DNA of 7,058 nt from Clostridia bacterium (GTDB taxonomy: Bacteria; Bacillota_E; RBS10-35; JAJYVN01): positions 1-7,058 of the forward strand of contig DAHWHV010000519.1 of assembly GCA_027335545.1 (NCBI GenBank), read 5' to 3'. The position numbers and the translations under genes are program-made. Positions within the stretch are counted from its first letter, which is position 1. Each line of letters opens with the position of its first letter. Positions 1-6,425 of the stretch are shown piece after piece. The notes under the pieces were generated by a model. The model was given only the letters and a program-made list of their open reading frames with translations. It was not told the DNA's origin and made no database searches.

Positions 1-889
1 CGGCAGCGGCAGCGGCCGCCCGCGGGCGGCTCCCGCCCGCCCGGCCGGATGGGGGCGAGGCGCCCCGCCGCCTCCCCGCCGCCTCCTCCAGAGCCGCGAC
101 CTCCGCCGCGGAGAGGGCGCGGTGCCGGCCGGGGGCGAGCCCCCCCAAGTGCAGGGGGCCAAGGCGGGTGCGCACCAGGCGGCACACCTCCAGCCCCAGG
201 GCGGCACACATCCTGCGCACCTGGCGGTTCCGGCCCTCCCGCAGGGTCAGGGTGATCCAGGCGGCCTCGGCGCCCTCCGGGCACCCCCCGGGATCCACGC
301 CGCGCGGCGGGCGCACCGACAGCCGCACGTCCTGCGCATGCGCCATCCCGTCGGACAGCGCGATCCCCGACTCCAGACGCAGCAGGTCCCCCGCGGTGGG
401 ACGCGGGGTGACCAGGGCGGCGTAGATGCGCGACACCCCGTGCCGGGGGTGGAGCAGGGCGTGGGTCAGGGCACCGTCGTTGGTCAACAGCAGCAGGCCC
501 TCGCTGTCGGTGTCCAGGCGGCCGACGGGGTAGAGGCGGACCCCCGCGTCGGGCACCAGGTCCAGGACGGTGCGCCGCCCGCGGCGGTCGCTGGCCGCAG
601 TCACGACCCCGACCGGCTTGTACAGCAACCACACGACCGGTGCCTCGGGGCGGACGACCCGGCCGTCCACGCGCACGACCGCCCCGGGGCGGACCCGCGT
701 GGCCGGGTCGTCCACGATCCGGCCGTCTACGCTCACGCGACCGGCGGCGATGTACTCGACCTCGGCCCGGCGCCGGGCGGCCACCCCCGCGTGCGCCAGG
801 TACTTCTGCAGACGGGTTCCTTCGCGACCCGCCTCCGGGTACGCGGCCCCCGGACCCTCGCCGCGCCGCCCCCGCCCTGTGGTGGCCAC
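1..889 (-). CDS. rluB: Pseudouridine synthase of the RsuA/RluB/RluE/RluF family (3' end outside window)
   Basis: Converts a specific uridine of ribosomal RNA, most likely in 23S rRNA, to pseudouridine. 296 residues are visible from the GTG start, with no stop before the left edge. After a basic, Gly-rich leader of about 25 residues, an S4 RNA-binding domain begins at RLQKYLAHAGVAARRRAE (26-43) and runs through AAGRVSVDGRIV (48-59). The catalytic domain has LLYKPVGVVT (88-97), YPVGRLDTDSEGLLLLTNDG (120-139) with the catalytic Asp126, RIYAALV (154-160, where homologues usually have Lys-Thr-Tyr), and LREGRNRQVRRMCAALG (216-232) followed by RLVRTRLGPLHLGGLAPGRHRAL. The conserved part ends near residue 271; a tail rich in Arg, Gly, Pro and Ala, ending in six alanines, runs off the edge. 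A strong ribosome binding site supports the start. Family certain; RluB rather than RsuA or RluF is a preference based on Bacillota usage. Confidence 0.92.
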   Translation of the reverse strand, partial: MATTGRGRRGEGPGAAYPEAGREGTRLQKYLAHAGVAARRRAEVEYIAAGRVSVDGRIVDDPATRVRPGAVVRVDGRVVRPEAPVVWLLYKPVGVVTAASDRRGRRTVLDLVPDAGVRLYPVGRLDTDSEGLLLLTNDGALTHALLHPRHGVSRIYAALVTPRPTAGDLLRLESGIALSDGMAHAQDVRLSVRPPRGVDPGGCPEGAEAAWITLTLREGRNRQVRRMCAALGLEVCRLVRTRLGPLHLGGLAPGRHRALSAAEVAALEEAAGRRRGASPPSGRAGGSRPRAAAAAA

Positions 890-896
890 TGCCCGT

Positions 897-905
897 CCCT
901 CCCCC
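897..905 (-). promoter_or_regulatory. Ribosome binding site of the pseudouridine synthase gene
   Basis: GGGGGAGGG on the minus strand, ending 7 bases before a GTG at 889. It picks this GTG as the start, since no other ATG, GTG or TTG lies in frame between it and the conserved S4 domain, and the frame has no stop upstream to limit the choice otherwise. Confidence 0.7.
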
Positions 906-1112
906 GCCGTCCCGCCCAGCGCCGGGACCTCGGGTCGCGGGCCAGCCCGCGCCAGCCACGGACCCGGGCCCAGGACACGCCGCAGTCCCGCCCCGCCCCG
1001 GGCAGCCCGGGCAACCCGCTCCCCACGGCGCCGCCGACTCCCCTGGGCATTGTGCGCCCGTGGCGCCCAGCGTACGCGGCCGGTGCGCGGCCCGTCGGCG
1101 GCAGCCCCCGGC

Positions 1113-1138
1113 GGGCCCGGGGCGCCGGGTCCGGGCCC
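1113..1138. repeat. Inverted repeat in the 657-base gap
   Basis: GGGCCCGG at 1113-1120 and CCGGGCCC at 1131-1138 give an 8-bp stem with a 10-base loop. It could be part of a structured leader or an old terminator, but short GC repeats are expected by chance here. Confidence 0.25.
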
Positions 1139-1494
1139 CAGCGGGGTTCCGCTTCGGTGGGACGGCCTCCTGCCCACGCCCCGGTCCGGGGGACGTCCTT
1201 CCGGCGGGGGCCCTTTGGGCGAGGCGCCCCGGCGGACGAGGGGACGCAGGCCGCGACCATGGCCCGCCCACGACGAGAGCGGGCCTTGCAGCAGAAGGGC
1301 TGCGGGGGAAGCGCTCGCCCCGAACCAGCCGTGGCCACCCACCGCGGCGCCGACGTACGCCGCGACCTGGACCCGGGGCCGCAAACGGTTGCGCGGCTCA
1401 CGCACCTCACGGAGGATGAGTTCACCCTGCCGACACCCGGCCCGGCCCACCCGCACCCTCGACAACCCCGGGGGCACACGCCACCGGCCGCCGC

Positions 1495-1540
1495 CTCGGG
1501 CGGGGGCCGCACGCCGGCGGCGCGCCGCCCCCCTCCCGAG
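1495..1540 (-). terminator. Imperfect hairpin just after the GH95 stop codon
   Basis: Arms 1495-1506 and 1529-1540 pair over 12 positions with one mismatch (1501 against 1534), and the enclosed segment includes most of a 14-base palindrome (1516-1529, GGCGGCGCGCCGCC). It begins 7 bases after the GH95 stop codon in the direction of transcription, where a terminator would be expected. No T-run follows it. The structure is seen; termination is inferred. Confidence 0.4.
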
Positions 1541-1546
1541 CCGGAC

Positions 1547-4039
1547 TCAGGCGAAGCGAAGCCGATAGCGCCCCGGGCCCGGCAACCGCAGCGTCGCCGT
1601 CCCCGGCGCACCCTGCCGCACGTGGAACTCCGGCTCTTGCGGGATCGGGTCAGGGACCGCCTCCCCCGCCCCCGGCCAGCGCAACCGCAGGCTGCCCGCC
1701 CCCGCCTCGCCGCGCGGGAAGGGCACCGCCTCCAACTCCAACTCGCGCGGCCGACCCTCCGCCCAGGTGAGGGCCAGCGTGTAGCCGCCCCGCGCGCGCA
1801 GGCCCACGAACCGGCCGCAGGCCCAGGCCGCGGGCAGCGCCGGCAGCAGGCTCAATTCCCCGGCGTGGCTCTGCAGCAGCATCTCGGCGATGCCGGCCGT
1901 ACCCCCGAAGTTGCCGTCGATCTGGAACGGCGGGTGGTTGTCGAAGAGGTTGTCCAAGGTGGAGTCCCGCAGCAGCGCCCGGACGTGGGCCGCGGCCCCC
2001 TCGCCGTCCTCCAGTCGAGCGAAGAGGTTGATCAGCCAGGCGCGGCTCCAGCCCGTGTGGCCGCCGCCATGGGCCAAGCGGCGCTCCAGGGAGACGCGGG
2101 CGGCCCGGACCAGTTCCGGCGTGCCGCGCGGCGTGAGCTGATCCCCCGGGTGCAGCCCGTAGAGGTGGGACATGTGCCGGTGCCCGGGCTCGGGCTCCTC
2201 GAAGTCCTCGGCCCACTCCTGCAACTGGCCGTGGCGCCCGACCGCCCAGGGCGGCAGGCGCCCGGCGGCGCGCTGCAGTTCCGCGGCCAGGTCCGCATCC
2301 ACGCCGAGGAGGCGCGCCGCCTGCGCGCAGCGGCTGAACAGCTCCCGGCAGATGGCCAGGTCCATGGTCGCCCCCGCGGTCACCGCAGCCCGCCGCTCCG
2401 CTGGCGCCTCGTCGCCCCCGGCGGCGGAGGCCCCGCTGGGGACGAAGAAGGCGTTCTCCGGGGAGGTGGACGGACAGGTCACGAGGTGGCCCGCGCCGTC
2501 TTCGACCAGCAGGTCCAGCAGGAAGAGGGCGGCTTCGCGCATCGCGGGATAGGCCCGCTCCCGCAGGAACTCCCGGTCGCCGCCGAAGAGCCAGTGCTCC
2601 CAGAGGTGCGCGCACAGCCAGGCGCCCCCCATCGCCCAATTGGCGTAAACGGGGGCCCCCCGACCGTTGCCCACGGGGTTGCTCAGACACCAGGCATCGG
2701 TGTTGTGGTGGGCCGTCCAACCCCGCGCGCCGTAGTACAGGCGGGCCGTGGCCCTCCCGCTGCGGCGCAGGCCGTCCACCAGGGAGAACAGGGGCGCGTG
2801 GCACTCGGGCAGGGAGCAGACCTCTGCCGGCCAGTAGTTCATCTCGGTGTTGATGTTGATGGTGTAGTTGGAGCTCCACGGCGGCAGCAGCGTCTCGTTC
2901 CACAGCCCCTGCAGGTTCAGCGGCAGGCCCCCCGACCGGGAGCCGCTGATCATCAGATAGCGCCCGAACTGAAAGTACAGAGCGGTCAGATGGGGGTCGT
3001 CGGCCCCGGCGCGCACGGCCGCGAGGCGGACATCGGTCGGGCCCGCGGGGGCCGCCGCGGGGGACGGCCCCCCGGACGGGCCAAAGCCGAGCCAGACCCG
3101 CCGGAACAGGCGCCGGTGCTCCCGCAGGTGCGCCGCGCGCAGGGCCTCCCAACCGCGGGCCAGGGCGTCCGCCGCCCGGGCCGCACAGGCGCCACCCAGC
3201 GCCCGGCGGTCCTGGTGCGGCGCCTCCGCGGGGCCGCGGAAGCTCGTGCCCGCAGCCAGCACGATGGTGAGCGCGTCCGCACCCTCCAGCAGCAGGCGCC
3301 GCCCGTCGGTGGTCAGGCGCCCACCTTCCGCCCGCAGCCGGAGGTGCGCCTCGAAGAGCATGCCACGGCCGTCCTCGTCCTCCCCGTAAGTCAGGGGCCG
3401 CGCCACGCGCGTGTAGTGCGGCTCGGCGTGGGCCGGCGCCCGGCCGCGCAGGGCCAGGGAGTCCGGCCCCAGCGGCTCGCTGCGCGCCCAGAGCGCGCTT
3501 TGCAGCCACACCGCCACCCGCAGCGCCCCCGGGCGGTCCACCGCGAGACGCAGCGCCAGCACGCCGGATTCGGCCGAGACGAAGGCCTCCCGCCGGTACC
3601 CGGCGCCCCCGCGCGCATACGCCACGCTGGCGACGGCCGCATCGAGGTCCAGCGCCCGCCGATAGTCCTCGACCGGTGCCGGCTCCTCGCCCCTGGCCCC
3701 GTGCGACACCTCCAGGCACAGGTCGCCGAGCGGCAGGTAGCTCTCGGTGAACGGCCCCTGCAGGTACCGGGCCTCGGCGTCGGCCGCGGGGTGGTCGGAG
3801 CGCTGGAGCACCGCCCGGCGGAGCGCCCCCAGGTGCTCCAGCGCCTCCTCCCCGCCCACCGGCCGCGGCCCGCTCCCCGTCCAGAGCGTCCCCTCGTTGA
3901 GCGCCAGCCGCTCCTGCTCGACGCCCCCGAAGACCATGGCCCCCAGGCGCCCGTTGCCCAGCGGCAGGGCCTCCACCCAGCGCCGCGCCGGCTGTTCATA
4001 CCAAAGCGTCTGCGTCCCCCAGGCCGCCCCGCCGTCCAT
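1547..4039 (-). CDS. Glycoside hydrolase family 95 protein, probable cytoplasmic alpha-L-fucosidase
   Basis: GH95 enzymes are inverting hydrolases that remove alpha-linked L-fucose (typically alpha-1,2) or, in some members, L-galactose from glycans. The 830 residues match the normal length. The N-terminal beta domain opens with [27 protein letters not shown] (13-39) and LNEGTLWTG (47-55). The (alpha/alpha)6 barrel carries [11 protein letters not shown] (371-381) and [16 protein letters not shown] (391-406), STSPENAF (524-531), [14 protein letters not shown] (619-632) and [17 protein letters not shown] (around 708). By analogy with Bifidobacterium bifidum AfcA (N421, N423, E566, D766), N395, N397, E528 and D708 are the expected catalytic residues, all present. 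A C-terminal beta domain ends in YRLRFA. The start [10 protein letters not shown] has no signal peptide or membrane segment, so the enzyme should act inside the cell on imported oligosaccharides. No transporter or fucose pathway gene is adjacent. Family is firm; fucose rather than galactose specificity is inferred. Confidence 0.93.
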   Translation of the reverse strand: MDGGAAWGTQTLWYEQPARRWVEALPLGNGRLGAMVFGGVEQERLALNEGTLWTGSGPRPVGGEEALEHLGALRRAVLQRSDHPAADAEARYLQGPFTESYLPLGDLCLEVSHGARGEEPAPVEDYRRALDLDAAVASVAYARGGAGYRREAFVSAESGVLALRLAVDRPGALRVAVWLQSALWARSEPLGPDSLALRGRAPAHAEPHYTRVARPLTYGEDEDGRGMLFEAHLRLRAEGGRLTTDGRRLLLEGADALTIVLAAGTSFRGPAEAPHQDRRALGGACAARAADALARGWEALRAAHLREHRRLFRRVWLGFGPSGGPSPAAAPAGPTDVRLAAVRAGADDPHLTALYFQFGRYLMISGSRSGGLPLNLQGLWNETLLPPWSSNYTININTEMNYWPAEVCSLPECHAPLFSLVDGLRRSGRATARLYYGARGWTAHHNTDAWCLSNPVGNGRGAPVYANWAMGGAWLCAHLWEHWLFGGDREFLRERAYPAMREAALFLLDLLVEDGAGHLVTCPSTSPENAFFVPSGASAAGGDEAPAERRAAVTAGATMDLAICRELFSRCAQAARLLGVDADLAAELQRAAGRLPPWAVGRHGQLQEWAEDFEEPEPGHRHMSHLYGLHPGDQLTPRGTPELVRAARVSLERRLAHGGGHTGWSRAWLINLFARLEDGEGAAAHVRALLRDSTLDNLFDNHPPFQIDGNFGGTAGIAEMLLQSHAGELSLLPALPAAWACGRFVGLRARGGYTLALTWAEGRPRELELEAVPFPRGEAGAGSLRLRWPGAGEAVPDPIPQEPEFHVRQGAPGTATLRLPGPGRYRLRFA

Positions 4040-4047
4040 CGCGCCCA

Positions 4048-4055
4048 CTCCCCCC
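4048..4055 (-). promoter_or_regulatory. Ribosome binding site of the GH95 gene
   Basis: A run of six G followed by AG on the minus strand, ending 8 bases before the ATG at 4039. It decides the start: the in-frame GTG at 4048 overlaps this site and so is unlikely to be used, while the ATG is at good distance and gives the family's usual N-terminus. Confidence 0.6.
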
Positions 4056-4190
4056 GACCAGCGCCGTCGCCGCCCACGCCGGCTTGGGTCTGCTTGGATC
4101 CCCTCCGGCCCGCATGCATGGCCGACGCCCGGCCTCGGGCCCTCGCACCCACCGTGGGGAGCCCGCCGAACCGCGGCCCTACGACCCACC

Positions 4191-4232
4191 GGCCGGCGCC
4201 CCTCCGCGCCAGGGGGGTGCCCGGCGCCGGCC
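4191..4232. repeat. Inverted repeat in the GH95 leader
   Basis: GGCCGGCGCC at 4191-4200 and its exact reverse complement at 4223-4232 form a 10-bp stem with a 22-base loop. The loop holds a C-rich and a G-rich stretch that could pair further. It lies about 150-190 bases upstream of the GH95 start. It might be a leader hairpin or operator, but in DNA this rich in G and C such a repeat can also arise by chance. Confidence 0.35.
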
Positions 4233-4375
4233 TCCCCCCGCGTGCAGGGACCCCCAGGGCATGGGCGCCCCGCGCGCCCAGCGCGGCGACGGCGGCCAGC
4301 CCCCGCCCGAGGCCCCTTCCCCGACCGAGGGCTCGGATCCCTGCCTCGGGGCGTGCACAAGCCAGCGCTACGCGT

Positions 4376-4416
4376 GGGGGGTAGGGGCGGGGCCCACGGC
4401 CCCGCCCCTACCCCCC
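4376..4416. terminator. Perfect 19-bp palindrome over the AAA ATPase stop codon, candidate terminator without U-tail
   Basis: Arms 4376-4394 and 4398-4416 are perfect inverted repeats, 19 bp each, separated by a three-base loop (4395-4397). All pairs but two are G-C. The stop codon at 4408-4410 lies within one arm. The minus-strand sequence after the stem is ACGCG, so the T-run of a standard intrinsic terminator is missing; it could be a tail-less terminator as proposed for high-GC bacteria, or a mRNA 3'-end stabiliser. Its place between the housekeeping genes and the GH95 gene fits an operon end. The palindrome is certain; the terminator role is inferred. Confidence 0.55.
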
Positions 4417-4423
4417 GCCCCCC
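4400..4423 (-). other. G-quadruplex motif at the 3' end of the AAA ATPase gene
   Basis: The coding strand reads as four consecutive G-runs, G6-C-G6-TA-G4-C-G4, with loops of only one, two and one base. This fits the classical G3+N1-7 pattern and the very short loops predict a stable parallel quadruplex, in DNA or mRNA. It encodes the C-terminal glycines and includes the stop codon TAG, whose T and A form the middle loop. A further GGG run follows at 4393-4395. It overlaps the palindrome at 4376-4416, so the two folds would compete. The motif is seen directly; folding and function are inferred. Confidence 0.6.
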
Positions 4424-5403
4424 GGCCAGCGCACAACTACGGCTGGCGGCCCGTCGGCCTCGGGGCCCCGGACCCCACCGAAGCCGCCGATCTCCCGCAG
4501 CGAGGCATCGAAGTCCTCGGGCAGGAGGTCCTGGAGGGCGGCCGTGGTCGCGGGCGGCCCGCCGGCGCGCACCAGCCGGCCGGCCTGGCGGCGGATGGCC
4601 CGCTCCAGGGCGTTGCGGACCAGGCGCGCGTTTCCCGCCGCCAGCGCGGCCTGGGCCCCGGGGGCGCGGAGCATCTCGGCCAGACGGGCCCGCGCGGCCG
4701 GGGTCAGGCGGTACTGGCGGGCCGTGGCCATGGATTCCGCGATGCGCAGGAGCTCGCTTTCGGTGTAGTCGGGAAAGTCGAGGTGGGTCGGGAAGCGCGA
4801 GCGCAGGCCGGGGTTGCTGCGTAGGAAGCGCTCCATGTCCGCGTTGTACCCGGCCAGGACCAGCACGAAGTCGGCGCGGCGGTCCTCCATGGCCTTGACC
4901 AGCACGTCGGTGGCCTCGCGGCCGAAGTCCTTCTCGCCCCCCCGGGCCAGCGAGTAGGCCTCGTCGACGAACAGCACGCCCCCCTGGGCACGTCCCACGA
5001 GGTCCCGAGCCTTGGCCGCGGTGTGCCCGATGTACTCCCCCACGAGATCCGCCCGCTCCACCTCCACCAGATGGCCGCGGGAGAGCAGGCCCAGGGCGCG
5101 CAACAGCCGCCCGAGGATGCGCGCCACCGTGGTCTTGCCCGTGCCCGGGTTGCCGCGGAAGACCATGTGCAGGACGAGCGGGTCGGCGCACAGCCCGGCC
5201 GCGGCGCGCCACCCCTGTACGGTGGCGAGGGCCGCGAGTTCGTGCACCAGGGCCTTGACCCCCGCCAGCCCCACCAGCGCGTCCAACGACTGCAGGGAGG
5301 CGGCCACCAGGGCGGGATCGGCGACCCGCCCCGCGGCGTCCAGACCCCGGGCCGGCACCTGCGGGCCACGGGGCAACGGCTCCGGGGCGGCGCGCACGGC
5401 CAA
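4408..5403 (-). CDS. spoVK: AAA ATPase of the SpoVK / CbxX-CfqX family
   Basis: A single-module AAA ATPase, 331 residues from the chosen TTG start. In Bacillus subtilis SpoVK is a sporulation stage V protein; the related CbbX remodels red-type Rubisco. Visible motifs: Walker [10 protein letters not shown] (residues 84-92); [14 protein letters not shown] (122-135), the family's conserved loop; Walker [14 protein letters not shown] (141-153); [24 protein letters not shown] (181-204), containing sensor 1 and the arginine-finger region; and [18 protein letters not shown] (257-274), the sensor 2 region typical of this family. The first 30 or so residues are low in complexity and not conserved. The C-terminus ends in a four-glycine run encoded by G-runs that form part of a palindrome and a G-quadruplex motif. 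In many Bacillota spoVK lies a short way downstream of miaA, which favours SpoVK over CbbX, and no Rubisco gene is visible. The family call is firm; the sporulation role is inferred. Confidence 0.88.
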   Translation of the reverse strand: MAVRAAPEPLPRGPQVPARGLDAAGRVADPALVAASLQSLDALVGLAGVKALVHELAALATVQGWRAAAGLCADPLVLHMVFRGNPGTGKTTVARILGRLLRALGLLSRGHLVEVERADLVGEYIGHTAAKARDLVGRAQGGVLFVDEAYSLARGGEKDFGREATDVLVKAMEDRRADFVLVLAGYNADMERFLRSNPGLRSRFPTHLDFPDYTESELLRIAESMATARQYRLTPAARARLAEMLRAPGAQAALAAGNARLVRNALERAIRRQAGRLVRAGGPPATTAALQDLLPEDFDASLREIGGFGGVRGPEADGPPAVVVRWPGGGG

Positions 5404-5409
5404 GGGGTT

Positions 5410-5416
5410 CCCTCCC
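5410..5416 (-). promoter_or_regulatory. Ribosome binding site of the AAA ATPase gene (TTG start)
   Basis: GGGAGGG on the minus strand, with the core GGAGG ending 7 bases before a TTG at 5403. No ATG lies in frame between the miaA stop and the conserved part of the protein. The next candidate, a GTG at 5397, would be 13 bases from the core, which is too far for best use. The TTG is therefore the likeliest start; the GTG remains possible. Confidence 0.65.
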
Positions 5417-5452
5417 GGCGGCGTCGAGGCGACGCCCCTCTCCTGGCCTATG

Positions 5453-6409
5453 CTACGCGCCCCCCGGGCGGCCGTCCCCTCGGCCGGTCCATTCCCAGGC
5501 CGCCTCCAGGGCGGGCAGGCCGGCGGCGACCGGCCCGTCCCCCAGGTCCAGCCAGACCGCGCCGGGCTCCGCGCGAAACCAGGTGCGCTGCCGCTTGGCG
5601 TAGCGTACGGTGGCCGCGACGATCGCCGCACGCAGCTCCTCGGGCGGACCGCCCCCCGCGCGCAGGTAGGCCACGGTCTGCCGGTAGCCGAGGGCCTGCA
5701 GGCTCTGGGCCTCGGGCGGCACCCCCGCCGCCAGGAGCGCCGCAACCTCACCGACGAGGCCGGCCTCCAGCATGCGCTCCACGCGCAGGGCGATCCGCCG
5801 CCGCAGCACCTCCCGCGGCCGGTCGACCACCACGAAGCGGCAGGGCCGGCGCTGCGGACGGGAGTCCGCCCACGCCGCGGAGATGGGCCGCCCCGTCACG
5901 CGCAGGACCTCCAGGGCCCGGATCACGCGGCGCACGTCGGCGGGGTGGATGCGGGTGGCGGCGGCCGGATCGGCCGCCGCCAGTTCCGCGAAGAGGGCCG
6001 CCGCCGGCCTGCCCGCCAGTTCGGCGCGCAGGGACGGCTGGGGCGGCACCGGCGGGAGCCGCGGCGCCTCCAGGACCTGCCGGATGTACAGGCCCGTGCC
6101 GCCGACCAGCAACGCCCGTCGGCCCCCGGCCGCGCAGGAGCGCAGCGCCACCGCCGCCAACTCCCCGTACTCCGCGACGGAGAAGGGTTCCGCGGGGTCG
6201 CGCACGTCCAGGAGGTGGTGGGGCACCAGGGCCCGCTCCTGGGGGGTCGGCTTGCCCGTCCCGATGTCCAACCGCCGGTAGACGACCCCGGAATCGGCGC
6301 AGACGATGTCGGCCGACCGGCCGTGGCAGAAGGCCAGGGCCAACTCCGACTTCCCGCCGGCCGTCGGGCCGCCCAGCACCAGCAGGGGTGGCGCCCGCTC
6401 CTCGCCCAT
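5453..6409 (-). CDS. miaA: tRNA dimethylallyltransferase MiaA (tRNA delta(2)-isopentenylpyrophosphate transferase)
   Basis: MiaA transfers a dimethylallyl group to N6 of A37 in tRNAs that read codons starting with U, a first step towards ms2i6A, in the cytoplasm. The 318 residues match the usual family length. Visible motifs in order: P-loop GPTAGGKS (residues 14-21); DSGVVY (39-44), with the catalytic Asp39, then LDIGTGKP (47-54); HHLLDVRDPAEPFSVAEY; VGGTGLYIRQVLEAP; RIHPADVRRVIRALEVLRVTGRPIS; LQALGYRQTVAYL; and the tRNA-binding RYAKRQRTWFR near the C-terminus. The DSMQVY box of many homologues reads DSGVVY here; the E. coli enzyme also departs from it (DSALIY), so activity is not in doubt. 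The ATG was chosen because a perfect Shine-Dalgarno lies 8 bases upstream. The gene is coupled to mutL and followed after 49 bases by the AAA ATPase gene. Confidence 0.97.
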   Translation of the reverse strand: MGEERAPPLLVLGGPTAGGKSELALAFCHGRSADIVCADSGVVYRRLDIGTGKPTPQERALVPHHLLDVRDPAEPFSVAEYGELAAVALRSCAAGGRRALLVGGTGLYIRQVLEAPRLPPVPPQPSLRAELAGRPAAALFAELAAADPAAATRIHPADVRRVIRALEVLRVTGRPISAAWADSRPQRRPCRFVVVDRPREVLRRRIALRVERMLEAGLVGEVAALLAAGVPPEAQSLQALGYRQTVAYLRAGGGPPEELRAAIVAATVRYAKRQRTWFRAEPGAVWLDLGDGPVAAGLPALEAAWEWTGRGDGRPGGA

Positions 6410-6417
6410 GCGCCGGG

Positions 6418-6425
6418 TCACCTCC
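6418..6425 (-). promoter_or_regulatory. miaA Shine-Dalgarno, containing the mutL stop codon
   Basis: On the minus strand GGAGGTGA is a full eight-base match to the complement of the usual 16S rRNA 3' end. It lies 8 bases before the ATG at 6409. The last three bases, TGA, are the stop codon of mutL, so ribosomes finishing mutL sit on the miaA initiation site. This spacing selects the ATG at 6409 over the in-frame GTG at 6421, which is itself part of the ribosome binding site. Confidence 0.85.

Larger units (their letters stand above)
890..1546. other. 657-base gap between GH95 and the pseudouridine synthase gene, no supported gene
   Basis: The stretch is open in several frames only because stop codons are rare at this GC content. 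On the minus strand, the frame shared by GH95 and the pseudouridine synthase is open throughout. A part of it, about 1210-1456, has the raised A/T at second codon positions expected of coding DNA, but its third positions hold clearly more A/T than those of the GH95 gene start, and the product matches no family I know. No tRNA, tmRNA, RNase P RNA or SRP RNA signature was seen. It contains the post-GH95 hairpin, another inverted repeat (1113-1138) and, at its left end, the ribosome binding site of the next gene. It may hold a promoter, a decayed gene or an unrecognised RNA. Confidence 0.5.
4040..4407. other. Intergenic region between the AAA ATPase and GH95 genes
   Basis: This 368-base stretch holds one arm of the palindrome at its right end, an inverted repeat at 4191-4232, and the GH95 ribosome binding site at its left end. 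No convincing coding sequence was found: the open frames here are overhanging ends of frames that overlap the flanking genes, with no conserved motifs. I could not recognise a sigma-A promoter (TTGACA/TATAAT) or a known riboswitch, but if the palindrome terminates transcription, a promoter for GH95 must lie here. Confidence 0.6.

Noticed and set aside
1410..1420. GGAGG directly followed by ATG on the plus strand
   Set aside because: There is no spacer between the Shine-Dalgarno-like bases and the ATG, and the following frame has no coding character.
1259..1550. A plus-strand candidate starting MARPRRERALQQKG
   Set aside because: It has no good ribosome binding site, its codon third positions are no better than the antisense reading, and it continues into the GH95 gene antisense.
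733..1611. A 292-codon minus-strand open frame over the gap
   Set aside because: It overlaps both flanking genes in another frame, is rich in Arg, Gly, Pro, Ser and Cys as expected for a shadow frame, and shows no recognisable domain.
122..4384. A plus-strand open frame of 1420 codons running antisense to the pseudouridine synthase and GH95 genes
   Set aside because: It is in exact codon register with the minus-strand genes, so it is kept free of stops by their codon usage at very high GC. The product is Arg/Pro/Ala-rich with no motifs, and the minus-strand frame carries the conserved domains.
4040..5212. An upstream extension of the GH95 frame to 5212 that would give a 1221-residue protein
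   Set aside because: The extra 391 residues are an out-of-frame reading of the AAA ATPase gene and an intergenic stretch, low in complexity and without motifs. The ATG at 4039 has a ribosome binding site and yields the normal GH95 length.
4408..5403. CbbX, the red-type Rubisco activase, as identity of the AAA ATPase
   Set aside because: The motifs are shared by the whole family, but no Rubisco or Calvin cycle gene is visible and the place after miaA fits SpoVK. It stays a lesser alternative.
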